Shown: piece after piece, positions 8,007-16,472 of the stretch
How positions within the stretch are numbered: position 1 is the stretch's first letter
How the letters are laid out: each line of letters begins with the position of its first letter
DNA from: Ga0077527 sp945862135
GTDB lineage: Bacteria; Pseudomonadota; Gammaproteobacteria; Burkholderiales; SG8-41
Direction: 5' to 3'
Length of the DNA stretch: 64,000 nt
Assembly (NCBI GenBank): GCA_964203275.1
Contig: CAXNMF010000001.1
Span: 248,001-312,000 of the forward strand
Translations under genes and position numbers: made by a program
Notes under the pieces: generated by a model
Databases searched by the model: none
Told to the model about the DNA's origin: nothing
Seen by the model: the letters and a program-made list of their open reading frames with translations, nothing else

Positions 8007-8969
8007 TCAGCGGTCGATCTGGATGTTCGCGGCCTTGACCACCTTGCGCCACTTCTCGATGTCGTTGCGGATGTAGTCGGTGAATTCCTCGATGCTCATG
8101 GTCAACGGATCGGCGCCGACCGACAGCAGGCGGTCGCGTACTGCCGGCGTGTTGACGGTTTTGATGATCGCATCGTGCAGCTTGTTGGCGACGTCGCGCG
8201 GTGTTTTCGCGGGGGCGAGCAGGCCGTAGTAGTTGAGCATGTTGACGTTTTCGAGCCCCTGTTCCTTGGTCGACGGAATGTCGGGGAAATGTGGCGAGCG
8301 TTTGTGCGCGGCTACCGCAAGGGCCTTCACGCGGCCGGCTTTGACGTAGGGCGAGATCACCGGCAGATCGACGAACATGCCCTGGATCTGGCCGGCAACC
8401 ACGTCGCTGGTGGCCGGACCCGCGCCTTTGTAGACGACATGGGTGATCTTGATATTGGCTTCGGCCATCAGCATTTCGAGGCCGAGATGCAGCGTGCCGC
8501 CGGTGCCGGCGGAGCCAAAGGCGATCTGGTTGGGGCGCGATTTGGCAAGCGCGACAAACTCTTTCAGATTTTTCGTCGGCAGTGAGGGGTGCACGACGAT
8601 CAGGCTGCCGGTGGTCATTACCGGCGACAGCGGCAGCATGTCGCGCAGCGTGTCGTACGGCGGTTTGCCGTAAGTGACCATGTTGATCGAGGTCACGCTG
8701 GCGGTGGTCATCAGCAGCGTGTGGCCGTCGGCGGGCGAGCGGATCATGGTTTCAGCGCCGATGGTGCCGTTGGCGCCGCCGCGGTTGTCAACGACGATGG
8801 GCTGGCCCAGCAGTTCGGTCATGCGCGGGCCGATGTTGCGTGCCGTGATGTCGGCAGGGCCGCCGGCGGCGAAGGGCACGACGATGCGGATCGGACGTGT
8901 GGGAAAATTCTGCGCGAATGCGCTGATGCTGGTCAGCAACGCGGCGGCGAGCAAAAGCAGGCGTGTCAT
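8007..8969 (-). CDS. Bug/TctC-family periplasmic solute receptor 2
   Basis: 320 residues. A short signal peptide (TRLLLLAAALLTSISAFAQ) is followed by PIRIVVPFAAGGPADITAR, VVDNRGGANGTIG, PADGHTLLMTT, AYKGAGP-type and PDIPSTKEQGLE blocks, so it is a complete Bug receptor. It should capture a small carboxylate in the periplasm. A GGGGGAG stretch precedes the ATG. No transporter membrane subunits are next to it. A TATAAT on the minus strand at 9025-9020 gives a plausible -10 about 50 bases upstream. Confidence 0.95.
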   Translation of the reverse strand: MTRLLLLAAALLTSISAFAQNFPTRPIRIVVPFAAGGPADITARNIGPRMTELLGQPIVVDNRGGANGTIGAETMIRSPADGHTLLMTTASVTSINMVTYGKPPYDTLRDMLPLSPVMTTGSLIVVHPSLPTKNLKEFVALAKSRPNQIAFGSAGTGGTLHLGLEMLMAEANIKITHVVYKGAGPATSDVVAGQIQGMFVDLPVISPYVKAGRVKALAVAAHKRSPHFPDIPSTKEQGLENVNMLNYYGLLAPAKTPRDVANKLHDAIIKTVNTPAVRDRLLSVGADPLTMSIEEFTDYIRNDIEKWRKVVKAANIQIDR

Positions 8970-9019
8970 GAACTCCCCCTGGAAGCGGTTGGTAACATTG
9001 TTGATATTGTTGGCATTCC

Positions 9020-9025
9020 ATTATA
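9020..9025 (-). promoter_or_regulatory. Candidate -10 element of Bug receptor 2
   Basis: A perfect TATAAT reads on the minus strand, preceded by GGC, 51 bases upstream of the ATG at 8969. I see no convincing -35 hexamer at 17 bases, so only the -10 is called. Confidence 0.4.
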
Positions 9026-9127
9026 GCCGCGGAATTTTTCTGCGTATTTTTGTGGCTGCGCCCGTGCTGGTGCGCGGGTTATCATTCAAGACAATGAATT
9101 AAATAATGAGTCTTTCAGGTGTATGGC

Positions 9128-9898
9128 ATGAACAAATCAAAATGGAAATCAGGGATGGCGCGGTATGCAGGCGCGCTTTTGCTGGCTGGCGCAGCGCTGA
9201 CGGTTGCAGCGGCGATCGCACCCGCACCCGCGGGTAACCGTGTGGAAGCGGTGCAGTTCGCCAAGGGGGCGACCACGGTCGCCATCAGTGGCGAATTGAA
9301 GGGTGATCAATATGTTGATTACAGGGTGCGCGGCGGTGCTAACCAGACGCTGGCCGTGACCTTGAAGGCAAGCAATCTGCAGAATTACTTCAATATCAAC
9401 CCGCCGGGTAACGAGATGTCGATGTTTGTCGGCAGCACATCCGGCAATCAGTTCAAGCGCATCCTCCCCACCGACGGCGAGTTTGTGGTGCGGGTGTATC
9501 TGATGCGCGCCGCGGCACGCCGCAACGAAGTCAGCAACTACACGCTGAACATCGCGCTCGACGGCAAGGCGCTGCCGCCGACATCCTCGACGAAGGATGC
9601 GGTGATTCGCGGCACGCCGTTTCATGCGTCGGCCAATACCGCCTGCGCCAAACCGAGCAATCCGCAGGTTCGCCATTGCGATGTCTATGTGATCCGCCGC
9701 GGTTATGACGGCACGGCCACGGTGGAGGTGCAATGGCCCGATGGCAGCAAACGCAGCATTCTGTTCGTCAAGCTGCAGCCGGTCGCCACGGATTCACGTG
9801 ACCCGATGACCTATACTCGCAGCGGCGATGTGACCGTGGTCAATGTCGGCAAAGACGAACGCGTCGATATTCACGACACCCTGCTTACCGGCGGCTGA
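9128..9898 (+). CDS. Exported PliG-like (g-type lysozyme inhibitor-like) protein
   Basis: 256 residues from the ATG at 9128; a GTG at 9119 is an alternative. A signal peptide is clear (MARYAGALLLAGAALTVAAA). A domain with AVQFAKGATTVAISGELKG, LKASNLQNYFNINPPG and FVVRVYLMRAAARRNEVSNY (about residues 35-140) matches the beta-rich PliG-like family, often annotated as inhibitor of g-type lysozyme or wrongly as DNA breaking-rejoining protein. The C-terminal half (about 150-256) has two cysteines (ACAKP, RHCDV) and resembles another beta domain. It is probably periplasmic. Lysozyme inhibition is inferred from family only. Confidence 0.75.
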   Translation: MNKSKWKSGMARYAGALLLAGAALTVAAAIAPAPAGNRVEAVQFAKGATTVAISGELKGDQYVDYRVRGGANQTLAVTLKASNLQNYFNINPPGNEMSMFVGSTSGNQFKRILPTDGEFVVRVYLMRAAARRNEVSNYTLNIALDGKALPPTSSTKDAVIRGTPFHASANTACAKPSNPQVRHCDVYVIRRGYDGTATVEVQWPDGSKRSILFVKLQPVATDSRDPMTYTRSGDVTVVNVGKDERVDIHDTLLTGG

Positions 9899-9911
9899 AA
9901 GCACTTTGCAG

Positions 9912-10571
9912 TCAGTGATTCCGCGTGAAGCTGAACAGCTGGCCGCGTGAATCCGGCATGCCGATCGAATTCGCCATCGGCATGGTGCTGGCGCTACGCA
10001 CGTATCCCAGCGCCGTCATCAGCGCACTGAACGGACTGACGTAGCCGCGGCCCGGATCGGCGATCAGCACCTGCGACACCGGATGGGCGTGCATGCCGAT
10101 GAAGCCGGCAAGCAGGGCGGCGTGGTCACGCTCATACAGCAGGTCGCTGCCGACAATCAGGTCGTAACGGCCAAGTAACGGATTCGGCCCCAGCCATGGT
10201 GCGGTGCGAAACGGCAGCGCCGGCAACGCATTCAGTGCAACGTTGTGCTGCAGGAAGGCTTCCGCGAGTGGATGGTGGTCGCAGGCGGTGATGTCGGCGC
10301 CGCGTCGGGCCAGCACCAGACTGGAGAGCGCAATGCCGCAGCCGAGTTCAAGAATGCTTTTGCCGGCAATCGGGAAGTGGCTCATCTCTTCCGCCAGTGC
10401 GAGGCCGGCGGGCCACACCACACCGAACAGCGGCCAAGATGCGGGGGAAACGCCGGCGCGTTCAGCGCTGCCGTCGGGGTCGGAAAACTGCTGGCGGTTG
10501 AGCAGGGCGCGGATGTGGAAATCGCTGCCGCCGATGTGATGGGTGACCGTCTCGACTTCGTAACCAGGCAC
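9912..10571 (-). CDS. Class I methyltransferase, METTL/Nnt1-like
   Basis: 219 residues. ASWPLFGVVWPAGLALAEEM (about residues 43-62) precedes motif I, KSILELGCGIALSSLVLARRG (about 71-91), then CDHHPLAEAFLQHNV and YDLIVGSDLLYERDH (about 132-146). This WP.G...A then ELGCG...SDLLY pattern is that of the lysine/nicotinamide-type protein methyltransferases (Methyltransf_16/Nnt1-like). The target is unknown and could be a protein. It is convergent with the PliG-like gene. Confidence 0.8.
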   Translation of the reverse strand: MPGYEVETVTHHIGGSDFHIRALLNRQQFSDPDGSAERAGVSPASWPLFGVVWPAGLALAEEMSHFPIAGKSILELGCGIALSSLVLARRGADITACDHHPLAEAFLQHNVALNALPALPFRTAPWLGPNPLLGRYDLIVGSDLLYERDHAALLAGFIGMHAHPVSQVLIADPGRGYVSPFSALMTALGYVRSASTMPMANSIGMPDSRGQLFSFTRNH

Positions 10572-10736
10572 AGGGCGCTCGCGGTGAAGTCGGGGCCGCC
10601 GGGATTGGCAGCGGGGACAGCGGCGTCAACCGCGTGTCCGCAGTGTACGCGCAATGGGCCAAGGCTGCCTTGTAGTGTCGCCGCGGGCCCGGAAGCATTA
10701 CATTAGTGCGATGTTTACCTTGTTCCCTGGAGTCCC

Positions 10737-11288
10737 ATGCCTTTCCTGATCCGTAGCGGCCGGCTGATGCTGCATCTGGTGTTGTTTCTGGTGTTGATGA
10801 ACGTGCTGTCGAAGGCGATCACTTTTGTCATGGCAGAACGGTATGCCGGCGAAGGCGAACCGAACCGGCTGTTTTCAATCGTGGCCGTGCCCCAGAAGCC
10901 GGGTGAAGCAGAACCGGGCGCCAAATACCAGTTGATGCTCTGGGCGCGACTGCGCGATCTGCCGCCTGCACAGCGCTTCAAGCTGCCGGAACCGGCTGGC
11001 GAGTTTGCCTTGCCCAAGGTTGGCGAATTCGAGCCGAAGGTACAGTTCAACACGACGCCCGAGACGGATGGACGGACGAAGGTGGCGGTCACGGTGAACA
11101 ATGATGATTATGTGTTGTATTCGACATACATCACTGACGGCACGACCATTACGCCGGTGAATTTCCGCATCTGGGGGCCGACGTCGTTGCTGCTGGCGCT
11201 GATTCCATCGGTGGTGCTGACCTGGGCGTCGAGCCAATCGGTGAAATGGTGGTGGCGCCGGCGCACAAAAGTTACGCCGCCTGGTTGA
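10737..11288 (+). CDS. Hypothetical inner-membrane protein with two membrane segments
   Basis: 183 residues. An N-terminal membrane helix (about 12-32, LHLVLFLVLMNVLSKAI) and a C-terminal one (about 147-165, TSLLLALIPSVVLTWASS) flank a roughly 110-residue soluble domain. A basic WWWRRR end suggests a cytoplasmic C-terminus and hence a periplasmic middle domain. CTGGAGTCCC before the ATG is a good ribosome-binding site. I do not recognise the family. It lies between the methyltransferase and AlkD-like genes, convergent with the latter. Confidence 0.75.
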   Translation: MPFLIRSGRLMLHLVLFLVLMNVLSKAITFVMAERYAGEGEPNRLFSIVAVPQKPGEAEPGAKYQLMLWARLRDLPPAQRFKLPEPAGEFALPKVGEFEPKVQFNTTPETDGRTKVAVTVNNDDYVLYSTYITDGTTITPVNFRIWGPTSLLLALIPSVVLTWASSQSVKWWWRRRTKVTPPG

Positions 11289-11299
11289 CGGTGTCGGGT

Positions 11300-12421
11300 T
11301 TAACGCGTGCTTTTGGCCAGTTCGAAGCTGCCGAGTAAAACGGCGCGTCCGTTCAGCAGCACTTCGACAGTATGTGTGCCGGTGTAATGCCGGCGTGTGG
11401 TGAGATCGGCCAGTGACAGTTTTTTCCCGAAACGCAGTACGGCTTTGGCGGCAAGTTCGATGCTTTTGAGCTTGAACACTTTCGGTGCGGTCTTTCCATT
11501 GGACTTCATGTAGTGCACCCGCAGGTCGGCAAGCACGCGTTGTTTGCGAGCCAGTTTGTTGACCAGCTCGAATGTAATGGTCAAGGCGCCGCCGATGCGC
11601 GGACGTTGCGGCGTGATGCTTTTGCCGCGCACTGTAACCTTCGCCTTTGATCCGAACCCCGAGACGGCAAGCGCACCGGCATCGCCGCGTTTGATCGCTG
11701 AACGCAGCGCATGGCGGACTATCCATGCCCGTTCCGGGCTGGCGTTCTTGAGCCAGCGCCGTGCGGTGCTGTTGAGCAGTTCGGGATGATCCTTGCCGAT
11801 GTCGTTGAGGTGGTTGGCGACCGAGCGGCGCACATACAGTTCGGGGTCGTCCTTCAGCAGTTCGAGTAATTCAAGCGCGGGATGTGGATCGCGCTGCAAT
11901 GCGCGCAGCCGTGAAGCCCAGGGGAGGCGCGGCCGCGTACCTTCGGACACCAGTCGGCGCACATGCGGGCTCGGGTCGCTGGTCCATGTACGCAACAGCG
12001 CCAGCGTGCGTTCCGGATACTTTTCAATGAACGGACGGATGCTGAATTCGGCGGTAAAACGCTGCGTCAGTGCGTGTTGCGCTCGCATCGCGGCGTCAAA
12101 GTGTTCGAGCGCGTAGTCAGCGACATAAACGGTGTGCGGCAGGTAGAGGAAGGGCGCAAGCCCTGAGCCTTCGCTGGTGCTGCGCGGCGGATCGATCGAT
12201 GCGATCAGGATGTCCAGCGCAGCGGGTACGTCCTGTGGCAGGTGGGTGCGAAGCGCACGGGCGATGTGGCGACCGCGCGGCATCAGCTCGAGTGCTTCGT
12301 AACCGGACAGGGCATCGCGCAGGAATGCGCGTTTGGGAAAGGGCGCATGCACACGCGTGATCATGTCGGCGATGCGCGCCGGGATTTCCGGACCGTACTT
12401 GCTTTTCAGGGATGCAGCCAC
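11300..12421 (-). CDS. AlkD-like HEAT-repeat DNA alkylation repair protein with C-terminal extension
   Basis: 373 residues from a GTG start. Residues 1-240 are helical and HEAT-like, with the DNA-alkylation-repair pattern: VRRLVSEGTRPRLPWASRL (about 152-170), DDPELYVRRSVANHLNDIGKD (about 191-211) and RRWLKN. Residues about 255-373 are beta-rich (GGALTITFELVNKLARKQRVL, then HYTGTHTVEVLLNG), like an Ig-type add-on. AlkD glycosylases excise positively charged alkyl bases such as N3- and N7-alkylpurines. The longer form is usually annotated as DNA alkylation repair protein. It follows the membrane zinc-ribbon gene by 16 bases. Confidence 0.85.
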   Translation of the reverse strand: MAASLKSKYGPEIPARIADMITRVHAPFPKRAFLRDALSGYEALELMPRGRHIARALRTHLPQDVPAALDILIASIDPPRSTSEGSGLAPFLYLPHTVYVADYALEHFDAAMRAQHALTQRFTAEFSIRPFIEKYPERTLALLRTWTSDPSPHVRRLVSEGTRPRLPWASRLRALQRDPHPALELLELLKDDPELYVRRSVANHLNDIGKDHPELLNSTARRWLKNASPERAWIVRHALRSAIKRGDAGALAVSGFGSKAKVTVRGKSITPQRPRIGGALTITFELVNKLARKQRVLADLRVHYMKSNGKTAPKVFKLKSIELAAKAVLRFGKKLSLADLTTRRHYTGTHTVEVLLNGRAVLLGSFELAKSTR

Positions 12422-12437
12422 CCGTCCCCCCGCTAGG

Positions 12438-12923
12438 TCAGCGGTCGTGGGCAGTCATCTCGCCCAGTTTCATGCCATGCCATTGCGGCAGCGCTGAGAG
12501 GAAACTGCTGTGCGCGCTGCGTATCCACACATACTGTTCGTCCGCCCGCACAGCGCTGAATCCGCTGGCGGCCACATGCAGCCGCCACGCCACGGCCAGA
12601 TCGATGAAGCCGGTCAGCAGCAATGCGCCGGCAACCATGACGCCCATGCCGGGATACACCAGCGGTGAAGCGATGATGGTGACAATGCCAAAAATACCCA
12701 CGGTCTTGGGCAGGCGGTTGCGGGTGGCTGTGCAGTTGTGGCACATCGGCGGCTTGATGTCGCCATCCTTGTCCGGAGATTGCGGCATTTCGTTTTCAGG
12801 CAGGGCATTGCCGCACCAGATGCATTGCTGGGGAAACTGGTGGCGATGACGCTCGACCACCACATACTTTTCACTGCGATATACCCCTGCGATGCCAGCC
12901 AAAATCAGTTCCTTCCCGACCAC
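12438..12923 (-). CDS. Hypothetical membrane protein with a CxxC/CxxC zinc-ribbon-like motif
   Basis: 161 residues. CIWCGN (about 34-39) and MCHNC (about 60-64) give four cysteines suited to binding zinc. Two membrane helices follow (about 74-110, VGIFGIVTIIASPLVYPGMG and VMVAGALLLTGFIDLA). The rest is a soluble C-terminal tail. I do not recognise the family. It is followed on the same strand by the AlkD-like gene with a 16-base gap. Confidence 0.65.
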   Translation of the reverse strand: MVGKELILAGIAGVYRSEKYVVVERHRHQFPQQCIWCGNALPENEMPQSPDKDGDIKPPMCHNCTATRNRLPKTVGIFGIVTIIASPLVYPGMGVMVAGALLLTGFIDLAVAWRLHVAASGFSAVRADEQYVWIRSAHSSFLSALPQWHGMKLGEMTAHDR

Positions 12924-13043
12924 GTGAACATCACGATGGTTTTGTTTTAATTATATGCAGATCCATTTTAATCAATACCTTGCAACGCACGCCAGCATTG
13001 TCTGCAGGCTACGCACCGTTATCACGGAAGCCTTCAACACTGT

Positions 13044-14246
13044 TTAATTGAATGCTGATAGACCCGTCTGCGCCCTGCCCAGCACCAGCGCATGGATGTC
13101 GTGCGTGCCTTCCAGCGTGTTGACGGTTTCGAGGTTGAGCATGTGGCGGATCACCGGGTATTCGTCGGAAATGCCGTTGCCGCCGAGCATGTCGCGCGCG
13201 GCGCGGGCGATATCGAGCGCCTTGCCGGTGGAGTTGCGTTTGAGCAGCGATACCATTTCCGGGGTCGCCAGTCCCTGGTCTCGCAGGCGGCTGACATGCA
13301 GGCAGGCGAGAAGGCCCAGCGCGATTTCGGATTGCATGTCGGCGAGTTTTTTCTGGATCAGCTGATTTGCCGCCAGTGGTTTGCCGAACTGTTTGCGATC
13401 CAGGGTGTACTGGCGTGCGGTGTGCCAGCACGCTTCGGCAGCGCCGAGTGCGCCCCAGCAGATCACGAAACGCGCGTTGTTGAGACAGCCGAAGGGGCCC
13501 TTGAGTCCCGACACGTTGGGCAGCAGGTTGGCTTCCGGCACAAACACGTTGTCCATGATGATTTCACCGGTGGGCGAGGCTCGCACCGAGAATTTGCCTT
13601 CGATCTTGCGCGTCGACAGGCCTTCCATGTCGCGTTCAAGAATGAAACCGCGGATCACGCCACCGTCGTCCTTGGCCCACACCACCATGATGTCGGCGAT
13701 GGGCGCGTGGGTGATCCAGATCTTGTTGCCGCTGAGGCGCCAGCCGCCGTCGGTCTTGCGCGCGCGGCTCAGCATGCTGCCGGGATCGGAGCCGTGGTTC
13801 GGTTCGGTCAATCCAAAACAGCCGAGCAGTTCGCCGGTAACCATTTTCGGCAGATATTTCTGACGCTGTTCTTCAGTGCCGTAGGCATAGATCGGTGTCA
13901 TGGCGAGTCCGCCCTGCACACCGACGGCCGAGCGGAACGCGGTATCAACGCGTTCGAGTTCCCGCATGATCAGGCCGTAGGCGACGTAGCCGATGCCGGC
14001 GCAGCCGTAACCCTCAAGCGGCGCGCCGAGAAAACCCAGCGCGCCCATTTCGCGCATGACTTCGCGGTCAAAGGTTTCGTGGCGGTTCCAGTCGCGGATA
14101 CGCGGCGCGAGTTTTTCCTGTGCATACTGGCGCGCGGTGTCGCGGATCATGCGTTCTTCGTCCGTGAGCTGCGCTTCGATCAGCAGCGGGTCGTCCCACT
14201 GGAACTGGCCACCGGTGAGGGTGACGGAACTATGGTCGATGGTCAT
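13044..14246 (-). CDS. gcdH: Glutaryl-CoA dehydrogenase
   Basis: 400 residues, the length of bacterial and human GCDH. The acyl-CoA dehydrogenase pattern is complete: FGLTEPNHGSDPGSM (about residues 144-158), KIWITHAPIADIMVVWAK, and the C-terminal NTLEGTHDIHALVLGRA (about 375-391), which carries the catalytic Glu in the EGTHD form specific to glutaryl-CoA dehydrogenases. It oxidises and decarboxylates glutaryl-CoA to crotonyl-CoA with FAD and ETF, in lysine/tryptophan/benzoate breakdown. Enoyl-CoA hydratases and a CoA-transferase elsewhere in the window could serve the same route. The gene stands 39 bases upstream of a convergent-free intergenic stretch before the PNPOx-like gene. Confidence 0.92.
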   Translation of the reverse strand: MTIDHSSVTLTGGQFQWDDPLLIEAQLTDEERMIRDTARQYAQEKLAPRIRDWNRHETFDREVMREMGALGFLGAPLEGYGCAGIGYVAYGLIMRELERVDTAFRSAVGVQGGLAMTPIYAYGTEEQRQKYLPKMVTGELLGCFGLTEPNHGSDPGSMLSRARKTDGGWRLSGNKIWITHAPIADIMVVWAKDDGGVIRGFILERDMEGLSTRKIEGKFSVRASPTGEIIMDNVFVPEANLLPNVSGLKGPFGCLNNARFVICWGALGAAEACWHTARQYTLDRKQFGKPLAANQLIQKKLADMQSEIALGLLACLHVSRLRDQGLATPEMVSLLKRNSTGKALDIARAARDMLGGNGISDEYPVIRHMLNLETVNTLEGTHDIHALVLGRAQTGLSAFN

Positions 14247-14285
14247 GCGGATTCCGTGATGGCGTGAATCCGTGATTTTAGCCCC

Positions 14286-14837
14286 TCAAGCGTTGCGGTC
14301 GAGGATGTGGGTAGGCAGTCCATCAATGCTGTTCTGGTTTTTCAGTGCCCAGTATTCGCGCAGACCGGTATTGCCTTTTTTCTCCGCCCACGCTTCAAGC
14401 TGTCCGCGTTCGGCCTTGTAGTCGTACAGCGGGACACCCATGCCGCAAGAGGTCTGCACACGATCAATGGCGAGATCAAAAATCTGTCGTGCGCCGGGCA
14501 GGGGGTTGAAGCGTGCATACAGGCCGGCCCAGTCCGGATCATTGAAATGCACGACACGGGCATTGCCATACAGCCGCAGGATCAGTGGCGCACCTTCGAA
14601 AGCGCAGAACATGATGGTCATGCGTGCATCGGCCTGCACATGTGCGGAAGTTTCGTTGCCGCTGCCGGTGACGTTGAGCCAGGCCACGCGTTGAGGATCA
14701 ATCACGCGCAGCGAATCCATGCCTTTGGGCGAGACATTGATGCGGCTGTCGGCGGTGGCGGTCCCGACGAAATACATTTTCTGCGCGGCGATGAACGCAC
14801 AATGCCGCGTCGACAGTTCGGTATACATCTGCGCCAT
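14286..14837 (-). CDS. Pyridoxamine 5'-phosphate oxidase-family FMN protein
   Basis: 183 residues. FVGTATADSRINVSPKGMDSL (about 23-43) is the split-barrel FMN-binding opening typical of PNPOx-like proteins. LNVTGSGNETSAHV (about 54-67) and TIMFCAFEGAPLILRLYGNA (about 74-93) complete the flavin site. It is probably a cytoplasmic flavin or F420-type oxidoreductase of unknown substrate. It lies upstream of gcdH on the same strand and may be cotranscribed. Confidence 0.85.
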   Translation of the reverse strand: MAQMYTELSTRHCAFIAAQKMYFVGTATADSRINVSPKGMDSLRVIDPQRVAWLNVTGSGNETSAHVQADARMTIMFCAFEGAPLILRLYGNARVVHFNDPDWAGLYARFNPLPGARQIFDLAIDRVQTSCGMGVPLYDYKAERGQLEAWAEKKGNTGLREYWALKNQNSIDGLPTHILDRNA

Positions 14838-14868
14838 GTATTGCCCTGTAACTATATGAATATGTTGA

Positions 14869-15606
14869 TTATTTTATCGCGCGGTCGAGGAACAGCCGGA
14901 CGTTGCGCAGCAGCTCGTTATCCATGCCGTTAAAAAAATGGTCGGCGCCGGGGACGCGGATTTGTGCGGAGCCACGGATGTTGCGGATGGCGTTGGCGCG
15001 CTTGGCGGCGTCTTGCATGACCGCGGGCAGGTCCTTTTCGCCGTAGAGGTCGAGCACCGGCGCTTTGAACATTTCCGGTTTGGTGTATTCACCGGAAAGT
15101 CCGATCGCGACCCATGCGTCGATTGATGGCGCGTCGGCCTGGTTGAGGAACACATTGGTCATGCGCGTGCCGAGGCTATGCGAGACGATGGCGATTTTTT
15201 TATAACCCTTGCCGCGCAGGTATTTCACGGCCACTGCGATGCGTTCGGCCGCTTCCGGAAATGTCGGCGGATAGCTGCTGCCGGGCGCATCGCTCGCGAG
15301 CACCGGCATCTGTACCGACAGTGTGGCGTAATCCTGCTCGGAGAGCTTGCTGCGCAGCGGATTGATCAGGCCCCAGTCCGGATGTACGCCGAGTCCGTGC
15401 ACAACAACAACGCCGGCTTTCGCCTTCGTGTTCGGCGTATAAATGGCGAGGAACTTGCGGCCTGCCGGCAGCGCGAGCTGCACCGGATCGCCAACAAGGA
15501 TGGTCGGAGTGATTTCATCAGCCCAGCGTTGTTCGCGGGCGTAATCGGCCTGCGCAAAACAGTGCAGACTTGCAGCGCTCAGCAGGATCGCAAACCATGC
15601 GCGCAT
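14869..15606 (-). CDS. Exported alpha/beta-hydrolase (DUF3530-like)
   Basis: 245 residues with a signal peptide (RAWFAILLSAASLHCFAQA). VVVVHGLGVHPDWGLINPLR (about residues 65-84) gives the oxyanion loop with the HPDW form seen in DUF3530 proteins. SHSLGTRM (about 142-149) holds the nucleophile Ser, LYGEKD an acid candidate, and GADHFF (about 220) the His. It should be a periplasmic hydrolase of unknown substrate. Its ATG overlaps the stop of the upstream enoyl-CoA hydratase gene (ATGA), so the two are coupled. Confidence 0.8.
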   Translation of the reverse strand: MRAWFAILLSAASLHCFAQADYAREQRWADEITPTILVGDPVQLALPAGRKFLAIYTPNTKAKAGVVVVHGLGVHPDWGLINPLRSKLSEQDYATLSVQMPVLASDAPGSSYPPTFPEAAERIAVAVKYLRGKGYKKIAIVSHSLGTRMTNVFLNQADAPSIDAWVAIGLSGEYTKPEMFKAPVLDLYGEKDLPAVMQDAAKRANAIRNIRGSAQIRVPGADHFFNGMDNELLRNVRLFLDRAIK

Positions 15607-16394
15607 CAGCGGCCTCCGAATTTCGGTTTGGTTTTGTCGATGAAGGCTTTGACGCCGGTGCGGTAATCATCGGTGTCGAAGCAGGCGAAACCGGTATCCC
15701 ATTCTTCAGCGGGTATGTCAGCGCGTACGGTGAGGCGCTCGATGAACTGCTTGTGCCAGCGCGCGACCAGCGGTGCGCCGTTGGCGATGCGCCGGGCCAG
15801 TGCATAGGCTTCGGTTTCGACCTGGTCATCTGCGACGACCTGGTTGACCAGCCCCTTGTGATAGGCCTCGTCGGCGCTGAAGACGCGGCCCTCAAGCAGG
15901 ATTTCCAGCGCCACGGCGCGGCCGACCAGCGCCAGCAGGCCGGCGAGTTCGCCGTAACCCATGGTCAGGCCGAGTTTGTTGATGGGTACGCCGAAGCGGC
16001 TCGAACTGCCGCACACGCGCATGTCGCACATCGCCGCGATTTCCAGTCCGCCGCCGACGCAGGCGCCTTCGATCAGGGCGACCGTGGGATGTTTGCACTG
16101 CGCCACCGATTGCATGGTGGCGTGGATCAGGTCGCCGTAGTGTTTGGCCTGACGGGTGTTGGCGCGCTCGGTGGCGAACTCGGCAATGTCGGCGCCAGCG
16201 GCAAAAGCCTTGCCGCCGGCACCGCGCAGCACGATGCAGCGCAGGCTGTCGTTGTTCGACAGCAAGCGCATGGCTTCGCCGAGGCCTTCCCACATTGCGC
16301 GATTCAGCGCATTGAGTTTGTCGGGCCGGTTCAGTGTGACGGTGGCGATGTCACCGTCACGGGTTGTGAGGATGGTGTCGTTCATCAGTTTCAT
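15606..16394 (-). CDS. Enoyl-CoA hydratase/isomerase-family protein
   Basis: 262 residues with the crotonase pattern. RPDKLNALNRAMW (about 22-34) is followed by VLRGAGGKAFAAGADIAEF (about 56-74, oxyanion-hole and CoA-binding region) and ALIEGACVGGGLEIAAMCDMR (about 104-124). The usual hydratase Glu position is met by the GLEIA segment. It hydrates trans-2-enoyl-CoA or acts as an isomerase in acyl-CoA breakdown. An alternative ATG lies three codons in. It is coupled to the downstream hydrolase by an ATGA overlap and follows Bug receptor 3. Confidence 0.9.
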   Translation of the reverse strand: MKLMNDTILTTRDGDIATVTLNRPDKLNALNRAMWEGLGEAMRLLSNNDSLRCIVLRGAGGKAFAAGADIAEFATERANTRQAKHYGDLIHATMQSVAQCKHPTVALIEGACVGGGLEIAAMCDMRVCGSSSRFGVPINKLGLTMGYGELAGLLALVGRAVALEILLEGRVFSADEAYHKGLVNQVVADDQVETEAYALARRIANGAPLVARWHKQFIERLTVRADIPAEEWDTGFACFDTDDYRTGVKAFIDKTKPKFGGR

Positions 16395-16472
16395 TCGGTT
16401 TGCGACGCCGCGCCGTTACCGGCGCCAATGCGGGGGGGGCACCGCAATTCAGCGCTGCGCCCCCGGTTTTGT

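Noticed and set aside
13092..14267. 391-codon plus-strand frame
   Set aside because: It is antisense to gcdH, which is unmistakable on the minus strand.
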